Shown: positions 25,625 to 34,109, counted from the stretch's first letter. The stretch is 64,000 bases of DNA from Streptomyces sp. NBC_01216 (GCF_035994945.1 NZ_CP108677.1:5270001-5334000), one strand, 5' to 3'. The notes: generated from the letters alone by a model not told the origin. Program-made: numbers and translations.

Positions 25625-25794
25625 GGCCACGAGGCTACGGAGCGCGGCGCCCACGGCGGCAGGCGCACAGGTACCGACCCGGCCGTGACAGATGTCCCGG
25701 GTGGTGAGACCGCTCCCGGCCACACTGGTTCTGACATGTCGTCAGGAGGGTTCACAACCATCGGCGCCTCGGCTATACATGAGGATCACCGACC

Positions 25795-25808
25795 TAGAAC
25801 GCGTTCTA
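25795..25808. promoter_or_regulatory. KstR-type operator within a 16-bp perfect palindrome
   Basis: CTAGAACGCGTTCTAG (25794-25809) is a perfect palindrome containing TNNAACNNGTTNNA. It lies 119 bases upstream of the MaoC hydratase ATG (25927) and 170 bases from the divergent ABC ATPase start. It is the best of the three boxes in this window and most likely governs the hydratase/alcohol dehydrogenase/SDR operon. Confidence 0.85.
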
Positions 25809-25926
25809 GAACGGCGCGTTTGGGGCCGGTCCCGCACGGCCTCGGTGCGGCCGACGGTGCGGACGGCCGCACCGGGGTCCTTCCCTCTTCACGGTTCCTC
25901 CCGGATCCTCAAGGAGCAGCGTCCCG

Positions 25927-26781
25927 ATGCCCATAGATGCCGCCAAGGCCGTCGCCGCCGAGCCCCGCAGCGCCGAGATCGGCTGGACCCGCAAGGACGT
26001 CCAGCTCTACCACCTCGGCCTCGGAGCGGGCGCGCCCGCCACGGACCCCGACGAGCTCCGCTACACCCTCGAGTCCAGGCTCCACGTCCTGCCCAGCTTC
26101 GCCACCGTCGCCGGTGCCGGCATGGCCGCCCTCGGCGGGCTCTCCGCACCCGGGATCGACGTGGACCTCGCCGCCGTGCTGCACGGCGGCCAGAGCGTCA
26201 CCCTGCATCGCCCGATCCCCGTCGAGGGCCGCGCCGTCACCACCTCCCGGGTCGCCGCCGTGTACGACAAGGGCAAGGCCGCCGTGCTCGTCCTGCGTTC
26301 CGACACCGCCGACGACGACGGCCCGCTGTGGACCGGCGACGCCCGGATCTTCGTCCGCGGCGAGGGCGGCTGGGGCGGCGACCGCGGCCCCTCCGACCGG
26401 CTCTACCCTCCCGCCCGTGAGCCGGAGTGCACCGTGGAGCGGGCCGTCCGTGAGGACCAGGCGCTGCTCTACCGCCTCTCCGGCGACCGGAACCCGCTGC
26501 ACGCCGATCCGGAGTTCGCCAGGGCGGCCGGTTTCGAGCGGCCGATCCTCCACGGGCTCTGCTCGTACGGCATGACCCTCAAAGCCGTGGTGGACACCGT
26601 CCTCGGCGGCGATGTCACCCGGGTCCGCTCCTACCGCACACGCTTCACGGGCGTCGTCTACCCGGGCGAGACCCTGCGCGTCCGGATGTGGACCGGGGAC
26701 GGCCGCGTCCAGGTGACGGTGACGGCCGTGGAGCGCGACGACGCCCCGGTCCTCGCCGACACGCTCGTCGAACACTCGTAG
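25927..26781 (+). CDS. MaoC-family double-hotdog enoyl-CoA hydratase (Hsd4B-like)
   Basis: The 284-residue protein has an N-terminal degenerate hotdog domain (1-140) and a C-terminal MaoC domain with the hydratase-2 motif RLSGDRNPLHADPEFARAAG near residue 185 (Asp and His catalytic), then ERPILHGLCSYG. ATG 25927 is preceded by AAGGAGCAGC. It resembles actinobacterial steroid side-chain hydratases such as Rv3538 (recalled). It heads a three-gene operon behind a perfect KstR-type palindrome and would hydrate an enoyl-CoA formed by an acyl-CoA dehydrogenase. Confidence 0.9.
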   Translation: MPIDAAKAVAAEPRSAEIGWTRKDVQLYHLGLGAGAPATDPDELRYTLESRLHVLPSFATVAGAGMAALGGLSAPGIDVDLAAVLHGGQSVTLHRPIPVEGRAVTTSRVAAVYDKGKAAVLVLRSDTADDDGPLWTGDARIFVRGEGGWGGDRGPSDRLYPPAREPECTVERAVREDQALLYRLSGDRNPLHADPEFARAAGFERPILHGLCSYGMTLKAVVDTVLGGDVTRVRSYRTRFTGVVYPGETLRVRMWTGDGRVQVTVTAVERDDAPVLADTLVEHS

Positions 26782-26805
26782 CCCCATCCCGGAGGGAGCC
26801 ACACC

Positions 26806-27882
26806 ATGCGCGCAGCCGTACTGCACGAGATCGGCCAGGAGAAACTCGAGGTGCTCGACGACGTCGAGGCGGTGGGCTTCGGCCCCGGCAAGGTGAAGGT
26901 CCGGGTCCGGGCGACCGGACTGTGTCACTCCGACGTCTCCGCCATGAGCGGGGTGCTTCCGCAGCCGGCACCCTTCGTCCCCGGTCATGAGGGGGCGGGC
27001 GAGATCGTCGACATCGGCGACGGCGTCACCGGGCTGACCGAGGGCGGGCGGGTCCTGCTCTGCTGGCTGCCCGCCTGCCGGACCTGTCCCGCCTGTCGGC
27101 GCGGCCAGACGCACCTGTGCCTGGCCGGGTTCATGAACGCGGGGACCCCCAACTTCAGGCGTTCCGGCGGCGACGTGTTCGGCTTCGCCGGGACCGGCAC
27201 CTTCGCGGAGGAGGTCGTCGTCGACGCGGGGTGCGCCGTCCCGATCCCCGACGACGTGCCCTTCGACATCGCAGCGCTGATCGGCTGCGGAGTGACCACC
27301 GGTCTCGGCGCGGCCGTCAACACGGCTCAGGTGGAGGCCGGTTCGTCGGTCGCCGTCATCGGATGCGGCGGCGTCGGCATCTCCGCCATCCAGGGGGCCA
27401 GGCTCCGGGGGGCGGCCCGGATCGTCGCCGTCGACCCGGTCGAGTCGCGCCGCGAGGCCGCCCTGCGCTTCGGCGCTTCGGAGGCGGTGGCGCCGGACGG
27501 GCTCGCCGACGCCAAGCAGCGGATCACGTCCGGCGAGGGCTTCGACTACGTCTTCGAGGTGGTCGGGAGATCCGCCACCGCGCGGACCGCGTACGAGGCG
27601 ACCCGGCGCGGCGGCACACTGTGCGTGGTCGGGGCGGGAGCGCTCGACGACCACCTCCGGCTGAGCATGTTCGAGCTCTTCTTCGACGAGAAGCGCATCC
27701 TGCCGTCGATGTACGGCGGCGGCGACGTGCTGCGTTCGTACGAGCGGACCATCGCCCTGTGGCGGGCCGGCCGGATCGACCTGGAGTCGCTGATCACCCA
27801 TCGGGTGCCGCTGTCGGGGATCAACGAGGCGCTGGAGCAGATGCGTACGGGCGTCGCCCTGCGCACCTGCATCGAGGTCTGA
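26806..27882 (+). CDS. zinc-dependent medium-chain alcohol dehydrogenase
   Basis: The 358-residue MDR enzyme has catalytic zinc ligands in ATGLCHSDVSA (Cys near 40) and PGHEGAGEI (His-Glu near 62). The structural-zinc cysteines lie in CRTCPACRRGQTHLC near 92-106, and the Rossmann motif is VIGCGGVGISAIQG near 187. It would oxidise an alcohol or reduce an aldehyde with NAD(H). It is 24 bases after the MaoC gene and shares its KstR-type promoter. The 3' end of the gene is followed by two imperfect extra copies of its last 23 bases. Confidence 0.9.
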   Translation: MRAAVLHEIGQEKLEVLDDVEAVGFGPGKVKVRVRATGLCHSDVSAMSGVLPQPAPFVPGHEGAGEIVDIGDGVTGLTEGGRVLLCWLPACRTCPACRRGQTHLCLAGFMNAGTPNFRRSGGDVFGFAGTGTFAEEVVVDAGCAVPIPDDVPFDIAALIGCGVTTGLGAAVNTAQVEAGSSVAVIGCGGVGISAIQGARLRGAARIVAVDPVESRREAALRFGASEAVAPDGLADAKQRITSGEGFDYVFEVVGRSATARTAYEATRRGGTLCVVGAGALDDHLRLSMFELFFDEKRILPSMYGGGDVLRSYERTIALWRAGRIDLESLITHRVPLSGINEALEQMRTGVALRTCIEV

Positions 27883-27944
27883 GCCCCACCCCGCGCACCC
27901 GCGTCGAGGTCTGCGTCACGCCGCGCACCGCATCGAGATCCGAG
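27861..27944 (+). repeat. three imperfect tandem copies of the adh 3' end
   Basis: GCGCACCTGCATCGAGGTCTG (the last codons of the alcohol dehydrogenase, 27861 on) recurs as GCGCACCCGCGTCGAGGTCTG at 27893 and GCGCACCGCATCGAGATCCG at 27923, with a period of about 31 bases. The copies fill the gap to the SDR ATG at 27958. They look like slipped-strand duplication. Confidence 0.75.
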
Positions 27945-27957
27945 AGGACACCGCGAG

Positions 27958-28902
27958 ATGGCACTCCCGCTGGAGGGAATGAGCGCGATCGTCACCGGCG
28001 CCGGCCGGGGCCTGGGCCGGGCGGAGGCCCTGGAGCTGGCCCGGCTCGGCGCCGCGGTCGTCGTGAACGACTACGGGCGGCCGGGGCGCGACGGCTCCGG
28101 GGCGGCCTCGGCCGCACCGGCCGAGGGGGTCGCGGAGGAGATCCGCGCGACGGGCGGTCGGGCGGTCGCGCACCTCGGCGACGTCGCCGACTTCGAGACC
28201 GCGCGCGGCCTGGTCGGCCTGGCGGTGAGCACGTTCGGGAAGCTCGACATCCTGGTCAACAACGCGGGCATCCTGCGGGACCGGATGGTCTTCTCGATGA
28301 GCGAGGACGAGTGGGACTCGGTCGTCCGCGTCCACCTCAAAGGCCACTTCGCCACCACGCACTTCGCGGCGGCGCACTGGCGCGGGCGCGCGAAGACGGG
28401 AGGGTCCGGGGTGTACGGCCGGATCGTCAACACGTCATCGGAGGCGTTCCTGGCCGGCTCGGCGGGTCAGCCGAACTACGCGGCGGCCAAGGGCGGGATC
28501 GTGGGCCTGACGACCTCGACGGCGCTGGCGCTGGCGAAGTACGGCGTCACGGCGAACGCGATCTGCCCGCGGGCACGGACCCGGATGACGGAGGACGTCT
28601 TCGCGGGCTTCGCGGAGCCGGCCGCGGAGGGGGAGCGGGACCCGCTGTCGCCGGAACACGTGGCACCCCTGGTGGGGTACCTGGCGTCGCCCGCGGCAGC
28701 CGGGGTGAACGGCCAACTGCTCGTCGTCCACGGCGGCATGGTGGCGGTCGTGGACCGGCCGAAGGTGGCGGCCAAGTTCGACACGGCGAAGGACGTCTTC
28801 ACCTACGAGGAACTGGACGCGTTGCTGTCACCGCACTACGCGGGGCGGCCTCCCGGGGAGACCTTCGCGGCGGCGGAGGTCCTGGGCCTGAGGAAGGACT
28901 GA
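27958..28902 (+). CDS. short-chain dehydrogenase/reductase (Hsd4A-like)
   Basis: The 314-residue SDR has the TGAGRGLGR nucleotide motif near residue 14, NNAG (LVNNAGILRDRMVFSMSE near 98) and the catalytic Ser/Tyr/Lys in VNTSSEAFLAGSAGQPNYAA then AKGG (near 155-175). Its 310-residue length and C-terminal tail resemble actinobacterial 17-beta-hydroxysteroid or side-chain beta-hydroxyacyl-CoA dehydrogenases (Rv3502c/Hsd4A, recalled). It would act after the MaoC hydratase. GAGAGG precedes the ATG. It is the third gene of the KstR-box operon, and a strong terminator follows at 29002. Confidence 0.9.
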   Translation: MALPLEGMSAIVTGAGRGLGRAEALELARLGAAVVVNDYGRPGRDGSGAASAAPAEGVAEEIRATGGRAVAHLGDVADFETARGLVGLAVSTFGKLDILVNNAGILRDRMVFSMSEDEWDSVVRVHLKGHFATTHFAAAHWRGRAKTGGSGVYGRIVNTSSEAFLAGSAGQPNYAAAKGGIVGLTTSTALALAKYGVTANAICPRARTRMTEDVFAGFAEPAAEGERDPLSPEHVAPLVGYLASPAAAGVNGQLLVVHGGMVAVVDRPKVAAKFDTAKDVFTYEELDALLSPHYAGRPPGETFAAAEVLGLRKD

Positions 28903-29001
28903 GCGTCCGGGCGCGGCCGCCTTGTCCCGGCGCCGGGTGCCGACGCGCGGCCGGGCGGGTCGGGGTGGCGGCACGGTGCGGCCACCGCCCCGGGTGGGGC
29001 A

Positions 29002-29041
29002 GGACGGACCGGCCCCGGGATCTCCCGGGGCCGGTCCGTCC
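29002..29041. terminator. bidirectional 19-bp hairpin terminator
   Basis: GGACGGACCGGCCCCGGGA (29002-29020) pairs perfectly with TCCCGGGGCCGGTCCGTCC (29023-29041) around a two-base loop. It lies 100 bases after the SDR stop and abuts the stop of the small leftward gene at 29043, so it can serve both transcripts. Confidence 0.85.
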
Positions 29042-29042
29042 G

Positions 29043-29171
29043 TCAGTGCGCTTCCGGATCGCGGCGGTGGCGGCCGTGCGGAGAGGACGTGGTGTCCTCC
29101 GTGGGCGCCGAGGGTCCGCGGTGCTTTCCGGAGCCGTTCGCCTCCGAACCGTCCATGCTTCCTTGCGACAT
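29043..29171 (-). CDS. small hydrophilic protein, 42 residues
   Basis: An ATG at 29171 preceded by GGGGTGAG opens a 42-codon frame. The product is Ser/Gly/His/Arg-rich (starts MSQGSMDGSEANGSGKHRG, ends RRDPEAH) with no hydrophobic segment. The stop abuts a perfect terminator hairpin, which supports it as a real gene. Function is unknown. I recall similar short Streptomyces hypothetical proteins but cannot name a family. Confidence 0.5.
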   Translation of the reverse strand: MSQGSMDGSEANGSGKHRGPSAPTEDTTSSPHGRHRRDPEAH

Positions 29172-29426
29172 GCTGGATCTCACCCCGTAGTGATCTCTGG
29201 TGCTGTGCGATCCGAGAGTCTAGTGCCGGTCGGAGCGGGGTGTGCCCGTCAAGGAACGGTGTCCGGCGCGGTACATCGCACGGCTCCTGGCCGACCCCTC
29301 GGCGGCCTGCCGGCCGCCTCGGCCCCGGGTGAGAGCGGTGGACGCGGCGACGGGGCGGGCCGGAGGGCCGGGCGGCGAGCGGGAGCGCCGTCAGAGCCCG
29401 TCGGGTGGCCTTCGGCCGACAGGCTC

Positions 29427-30530
29427 TCAGCCGCCGGCCTTGGCGTCCGTCAGCGGCGCCTGCTGGAGCGGGACCGGCCGGCAGACCCGTGGTTCGAGCG
29501 CGGCCGGCTCCGGTTCGCACGGATGCTCCAGATCCGTCAGGCCGCACGGTGTCTCCTCGGTCGTGAACGGCAGCCGCAGCAAGCCCTCCGGGGTCCACAG
29601 CCCCGCTCCGGCCAGCCAGCCGTCCGGAGCGGCCCGTTGGAGCATCCGGCGGGCCGAGGGCCGCCACATGCCGACCCAGCTGCCGGCCGCCGCATCGATC
29701 CGCAGCGCCACCCCGCAGCTCTCCGGCAACAGTACCTGCCCCGGCTGCACGGCGAACGGCGTCACCGCCGCGTCGTCGAGCCGCAGGCAGTCCGGGAAGC
29801 GCACCGGCAGCAGACTGCCCAGCACCCCCCAGCCCAGCCGGTCGTGCCCCGGCGACGGCGCGTCGGAGCGGATCAGCAGGAGTCCGCTGTCCGGGTCCGC
29901 CACAAGCAGCCGGTCGTCGCTCTCCTCGGTGATCTGGAGGAGCGGCGTCACCTCACCGCCCCGCTCCAGGTCGACCGCCACCGCCTTCACCGGACCGCCG
30001 CCCGCCTGCCGGTCGAGCGCGAGCATCCGCCCCGTACGGTCCAGCCAGACCCCGCCCGTGCACCGCCCCTCGATCTCGGCGACCCGCTCCGGCCCGAACG
30101 CCCCGCCCGCCACCAGCCACAGCGTGGTGGTGTCCGGGCCGACGCACATCGCGTAGGCGCAGATGCCGTCGGGCGACGGGGGAAGGAGGGTCAGCTCCTC
30201 GGACTCGACCGCTCCCAGGGGCAGTTCGCCGGTACCCGGTCCGGTCGGGTAGAGCAGCGAGAACGTGTGGCGGCGCCCGTCCACCCGGCGGGCGACGAGC
30301 ACACGTCCGTCCGCCAGCGGCAGCAGCCGCGTGCCGGCCTCCTCGGGCTGGTCCAGCGGCAGCGGGACGGCGTACGGCTCCGGGCCGTCGAGCGTCCACC
30401 GCTCCGCGTACAAGGCGTCCCCGGCGCCCGCGAGCCGCGCCGCGTACGCCCCGTTCGCCGTGATGATGATCTCTGTCGGCCGTACCGCGCCGTTTTCCTC
30501 CGCCGCGGTCTCGATGGCACAGGCTGTCAT
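29427..30530 (-). CDS. conserved hypothetical protein, probable beta-rich
   Basis: The 367-residue protein starts at ATG 30530, which has GGAGGTGA seven bases upstream. Repeating strands such as DALYAERWTLDGPEP, LLPLADGRVLVARRVDGRR and VWLDRTGRMLALDRQ suggest a beta-propeller-like fold. There is no signal peptide or membrane helix and I see no catalytic motif. The C-terminus is Pro/Glu-rich. Neighbours give no clue. Its promoter region lies in the long non-coding stretch to the right. Confidence 0.7.
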   Translation of the reverse strand: MTACAIETAAEENGAVRPTEIIITANGAYAARLAGAGDALYAERWTLDGPEPYAVPLPLDQPEEAGTRLLPLADGRVLVARRVDGRRHTFSLLYPTGPGTGELPLGAVESEELTLLPPSPDGICAYAMCVGPDTTTLWLVAGGAFGPERVAEIEGRCTGGVWLDRTGRMLALDRQAGGGPVKAVAVDLERGGEVTPLLQITEESDDRLLVADPDSGLLLIRSDAPSPGHDRLGWGVLGSLLPVRFPDCLRLDDAAVTPFAVQPGQVLLPESCGVALRIDAAAGSWVGMWRPSARRMLQRAAPDGWLAGAGLWTPEGLLRLPFTTEETPCGLTDLEHPCEPEPAALEPRVCRPVPLQQAPLTDAKAGG

Positions 30531-31303
30531 CGACTCGTCACCTCCGGCCATCGAAGCTAGTTTTCGCACGTCGAGCCGAACAACACGACTTCGGGCAATT
30601 CACACATAGGTGTGGCGGTGAACCGATTTTGCTGAAGCGAGGGGGTCGCCTGTGCTGCCGGACCACGAGGGGAAGCCTGGTGAGGTGACCCTGAGCGGAG
30701 CCTCCAGCTCCGAGTGAGGGCGCCTCCCGTGCCGTCCGCCGTCCGCCCCGGGCGCCCCGGGGGCGAGCCCCGCACGCCCCTCCGCCGGACGTGTCCACGC
30801 GGCGTCCGTCCGCCGCGCTTGCGTCCGCCGGCCCCGCGGGCGGCGACGGCGTCCCGCGCACCCGCGCAGGCGGGAGGGCGGGTGGCGCCGCCCTGGCTTG
30901 GCGGGCGCCTCGGCGGCACCCGGCCGGGGCGACGGCCGTGGCGCGGACGCCCTCGCTCGGGGGCGGTCTGCCGGGCGCGCTCCCCGCGGACCGACGGTCC
31001 GCGCTCCGCCGCGCCCCGGACGGGCCCTCCTCCGCGTCACCGGCCCGTGTCCCGACGGTGCCGCCCGGACCGTCGGGACGCCCCCGGGACGCCGCGGAAC
31101 CGCCCTCACCGAGGCGGAGGATGGCATTCCCACGTACCAGGACGATGGCGTTCCCAGGTATCCCGGAGGGGGCCCAGTGCCGTCGCCCGACGGCCCGGAC
31201 GGGCGGCCCGGCCCCTCCGGTCTGACGCTGTTGGCGAACTCTTCGGGTCCTCGACTTCGCCCTGCGATCAGGGATCTGTGAAATCGGATCTGACCGCAGT
31301 TCC
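30531..31303. other. long region without supported gene
   Basis: The first 180 bases contain the promoter of the leftward hypothetical gene and are comparatively AT-rich. From about 30700 to 31220 the DNA is extremely GC-rich and every frame gives Arg/Pro/Ala-rich translations without recognisable domains. A 24-base direct repeat (GATGGCATTCCCACGTACCA and GATGGCGTTCCCAGGTATCC, starting near 31121 and 31145) is the only structure seen. It may be a decayed gene. Confidence 0.5.
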
Positions 31304-31310
31304 GTGAAAC
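31284..31310 (+). repeat. left copy of a ~22-bp inverted repeat (IS-end-like)
   Basis: TCTGACCGCAGTTCCGTGAA here matches, in inverted orientation, TCTGTCCGCAGTTTCGTGAA read on the minus strand at about 31733-31752. The pair brackets a frameshifted gene and adjoins an IS1182-type transposase remnant, so the copies are probably old terminal inverted repeats. The GTG start of the bracketed gene (31304) lies inside this copy. Confidence 0.5.
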
Positions 31311-31718
31311 CCCAGGCCATCCAGGACAGTGAGCTACTGGCGGCGCTTGTCGCGCACGAGCAGTTCCGCGATGACTACGCGGGCGGCGGCGTCGATCCTG
31401 CGGGGACGCGCCACGGCCCGTACTGGCCCAAGCACGTCACGGCGCATGTCTACCGGCCGGTTGCCAACGCAGACGGACGCACTACGCACCCTCCACAGCT
31501 GGGCCAGCCAGCACGGCTCCATCCCGGAGTCTCCGGAGGAGACCCTCACCTCGACGGTGCATGCCCCGATCGACTCGGCCACCAGCTGCTACCACCTCCA
31601 GGACCTGGGACACCAGCAGTTCCACGACTGGGGCGGCGTGCACGTCGACTTCCATGAATACATCGCCATCGATCAAGACCGGGCCCTGCTGACGCTCCTG
31701 GTCGCAGCCGACGACTGA
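31304..31718 (+). pseudogene. conserved hypothetical protein, frameshifted
   Basis: From GTG 31304 the frame reads PKHVTAHVYRPVANAD to about 31475. The rest of the protein continues one base out of phase as TDALRTLHSWASQHG and then FHDWGGVHVDFHEYIAIDQD to the stop at 31718. Joined, it would be about 137 residues and matches my memory of a small Streptomyces hypothetical family. A one-base insertion or two-base loss near 31470-31480, or a sequencing error, explains the break. Inverted repeats flank it. Confidence 0.6.
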
Positions 31719-31732
31719 GCCCGAGATCGTTC

Positions 31733-31755
31733 ACGAAACTGCGGACAGAGCCGTG
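31733..31755 (-). repeat. right copy of the IS-end-like inverted repeat
   Basis: Read on the minus strand this is TCTGTCCGCAGTTTCGTGAA, about 18 of 20 bases identical to the left copy at 31287-31306. GTGAAATCGG occurs beside both copies (31277 and 31754), lengthening the similarity. It marks the boundary between the frameshifted gene and the IS1182-type remnant. Confidence 0.5.
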
Positions 31756-31860
31756 AAATCGGTCAGTGCCGCTCTCCGCTCCCCGCTTGACTGCCGGAGG
31801 CAACGGTGGCCGGGGTCGCCCGTGCTGTGTCGGGTGCTGGTGCCGGCCCCCGCCCGGAAT

Positions 31861-32280
31861 CAGCGTCGTGAAATCATCCAGCGATACAGGAAGTCGCTGG
31901 ACCGCGTCCAGCAGGTCCCGGCCCGCGTCGCAGGCCACCGGCCGGTCCCGGAACTCCGACAGAACCGAGTAGTCGAACCCCGGGTCCTCCAGTTCCAGGC
32001 CGAGGGCGTACGTCCAGTCGATCCGAGCCCTGACCGCCTCGGCCGCCTGTCGGTCGGTCAGCCCCTCCACGAACTGAAGCACCACTACCAAAGCCAGCCG
32101 GCCTGACGACCACGCGGGCTTCCCTCTGCGCGGAAACGCCACGGCGAAGTCCTCGTCCCGGAACAACACCCCCGGCTCGTCCCGGATCCGGATCGCCAGA
32201 CTCTCTCCTGGAAACGCCCGCCGAGCCACCCGAACCGTCCCGGCCGGAATCTCCCCCGGCTCCTCCACACGCAACGACAC
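31861..32280 (-). pseudogene. IS1182-family transposase, N-terminal remnant
   Basis: From GTG 32280 the minus strand reads VSLRVEEPGEIPAGTVRVAR, later SSGRLALVVVLQFVEGLTDR, RQAAEAVRARIDWTYALG and DPGFDYSVLSEFRDR. This is the DUF772-type N-terminal region of IS1182/IS5-like transposases. After about 135 residues the similarity stops. The catalytic DDE core is absent, so the element is dead. It may derive from the same insertion as the inverted repeats at 31284 and 31733. Confidence 0.8.
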
Positions 32281-32302
32281 GAACGCCCTCCCCGAAAACA
32301 AC

Positions 32303-32341
32303 GTCGGCCTTCACGACCACAACCAGGTCATGAAGGCCGAC
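32303..32341. repeat. 11-bp inverted repeat upstream of the IS1182 remnant
   Basis: GTCGGCCTTCA (32303-32313) and TGAAGGCCGAC (32331-32341) form a perfect stem with a 17-base loop, 22 bases before the transposase start. It could be a leader hairpin that dampens transposase expression or part of the element end. The following 190 bases up to the Nif3 gene contain nothing else recognisable. Confidence 0.5.
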
Positions 32342-32532
32342 GTCACGCACAGGGCCCGGATTCGCCAACAGCGTCCCTCCGGTCTTGGCGGGCCGCCCGG
32401 TACACCGGGCGGCGGCCGATGCGGCGCCGGGCCGCTCCGGGCATCCGCGGGCGGGCGGCGGGGCGGGTACCGGCATCCCCGCTGCCCACAGGGCAGGACA
32501 GCGGGGCGCGGCGGCCAGGTAGCCTGTGCTCC

Positions 32533-33369
32533 GTGCCCCGTCTGTCTGAAGTCATCGCAGCGCTCGACGCCCTCTGGCCACCCGACCGGGCCGAGCAGTG
32601 GGACGCCGTCGGCACGGTCTGCGGCGAACCCGACGCCGAGGTCGGCCGCGTCCTGTTCGCCGTCGACCCCGTCCAGGAGATCGCCGACGAGGCGGTCAGC
32701 CTCGGCGCCGACCTGCTCGTCACCCATCACCCGCTCTATCTGCGCGGGACGACGACGGTCGCGGCCTCCCAGTTCAAGGGCCGGGTCGTGCACACGCTGA
32801 TCAAGCACGACATCGCCCTGCACGTGGCGCACACCAACGCCGACACGGCCGATCCCGGAGTCTCCGACGCCCTCGCCGGCGCCCTCGACCTGCGGATCAC
32901 CGGTCCCCTGGTCCCCGAGAACAACCTCGGAAGGATCTGCGAGCTCGACCACCCCGAGACCCTGGCCGAGTTCGGGGCCCGTGCCGCCGCGCGACTGCCC
33001 GCCACCGCGCAGGGCATCCGTATCGCGGGCGACCCCGCCATGCCCGTACGCCGGGTCGCGGTCAGCGGCGGCTCCGGCGACAGCCTCTTCGACGCGGTGC
33101 GCGCCGCCGGAGTGGACGCCTTCCTCACCTCCGACCTCCGCCACCATCCGGTCTCCGAGGCCACCCAGCACGCGGCCCACTCCGGCAAACCGGGCCCCGG
33201 TCTCGTCGACGCCGCGCACTGGGCCACCGAGTGGCCCTGGTGCGAGCTGGCGGCCGCCCAGCTCGACGAGATCTCCGACCGCCACGGCTGGGACCTCCGG
33301 GTCCACGTCTCGAAGACGGTCACCGACCCCTGGTCCTCCCATCACACCTCCCCTGGAGCCCCCAACTGA
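32533..33369 (+). CDS. Nif3-like dinuclear metal-centre protein
   Basis: The 278-residue protein has the Nif3/YbgI metal-binding motifs LLVTHHPLYLRG near residue 62, VAHTNADTADPGVSDALA near 100 and a C-terminal DAFLTSDLRHHPV near 200. GTG 32533 gives the family-typical start VPRLSEVIAALDALWPP. The family forms hexameric toroids and has been annotated as a GTP cyclohydrolase-like protein, but its role is unresolved. It leads a three-gene operon with the zinc-ribbon and RNase H genes, an order also found in mycobacteria (Rv2230c-Rv2228c, recalled). Confidence 0.93.
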   Translation: MPRLSEVIAALDALWPPDRAEQWDAVGTVCGEPDAEVGRVLFAVDPVQEIADEAVSLGADLLVTHHPLYLRGTTTVAASQFKGRVVHTLIKHDIALHVAHTNADTADPGVSDALAGALDLRITGPLVPENNLGRICELDHPETLAEFGARAAARLPATAQGIRIAGDPAMPVRRVAVSGGSGDSLFDAVRAAGVDAFLTSDLRHHPVSEATQHAAHSGKPGPGLVDAAHWATEWPWCELAAAQLDEISDRHGWDLRVHVSKTVTDPWSSHHTSPGAPN

Positions 33370-34109
33370 ACGCCGCGCCCGCCGACCAGATCCGACTCCT
33401 CGACCTCCAGGCCCTGGACGTACGCCTCCAGCAGCTCGCCCACAAGCGCAGGTCCCTGCCCGAGCACGCCGAGATCGAGTCGCTGACCAAGGACCTCACC
33501 CAGCTGCGCGACCTGCTCGTCGCCGCGCAGACCGAGGAGAGCGACTGCGCCCGCGAGCAGACCAAGGCGGAGCAGGACGTGGACCAGGTACGCCAGCGTG
33601 CCGTGCGGGACCAGCAGCGTCTCGACTCCGGCGCCGTCTCCTCGCCGAAGGACCTGGAGAGCCTCCAGCGCGAGATCACCTCGCTGGCCAAGCGTCAGGG
33701 GGACCTCGAGGACATCGTCCTGGAGGTCATGGAGCGCCGCGAGTCCGCACAGGAGCGCGTCGCCGAACTGACCGAGCGGGCCTCCGCCGTCCAGACCAAG
33801 GCCGACGACGCGACCGCCCGTCGTGACGCCGCGCAGGCCGACCTGGACCGCGACGCCGCCGCCGTCGCCAAGGAGCGCGAGCTGGTGGCCGGTTCCGTGC
33901 CCGCCGACCTGATCAAGCTCTACGAGAAGCTGCGCGAGCAGCAGGGCGGAGTCGGCGCCGCCCGGCTCTTCCAGCGCAAGTGCGAGGGCTGCCACATCGA
34001 GCTGAACATCACCGAACTGAACGAGGTACGGGCCGCCGCGGCGGACACGGTCGTGCGCTGCGAGAACTGCCGCCGCATCCTCGTCCGCACGTCGGAGTCC
34101 GGCCTGTAA
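33366..34109 (+). CDS. coiled-coil zinc-ribbon protein (C4-type), CTG start
   Basis: The 247-residue protein is mostly coiled coil (20-185) followed by a C-terminal zinc ribbon with CEGCHIELN near 205 and CENCRRILVR near 231. No ATG or GTG gives a full-length product. The in-frame CTG at 33366 overlaps the Nif3 stop (CTGA) and has GGAG eight bases upstream, so it is the best start, replacing the ATGA seen in relatives. The family is essential-like, conserved next to Nif3 and RNase H, and may act with nucleic acids. Its exact role is unknown. Confidence 0.88.
   Translation: MNAAPADQIRLLDLQALDVRLQQLAHKRRSLPEHAEIESLTKDLTQLRDLLVAAQTEESDCAREQTKAEQDVDQVRQRAVRDQQRLDSGAVSSPKDLESLQREITSLAKRQGDLEDIVLEVMERRESAQERVAELTERASAVQTKADDATARRDAAQADLDRDAAAVAKERELVAGSVPADLIKLYEKLREQQGGVGAARLFQRKCEGCHIELNITELNEVRAAAADTVVRCENCRRILVRTSESGL

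Noticed and set aside
27117..30560. A 1,147-codon plus-strand open frame
   Set aside because: It crosses the alcohol dehydrogenase, SDR, a terminator and an opposite-strand gene in the wrong frame; composition is Arg/Gly-rich without motifs.
30714..31307. Overlapping Arg/Pro-rich open frames on both strands
   Set aside because: Low-complexity translations in every frame, no ribosome binding site and no known family; treated as non-coding or decayed DNA.
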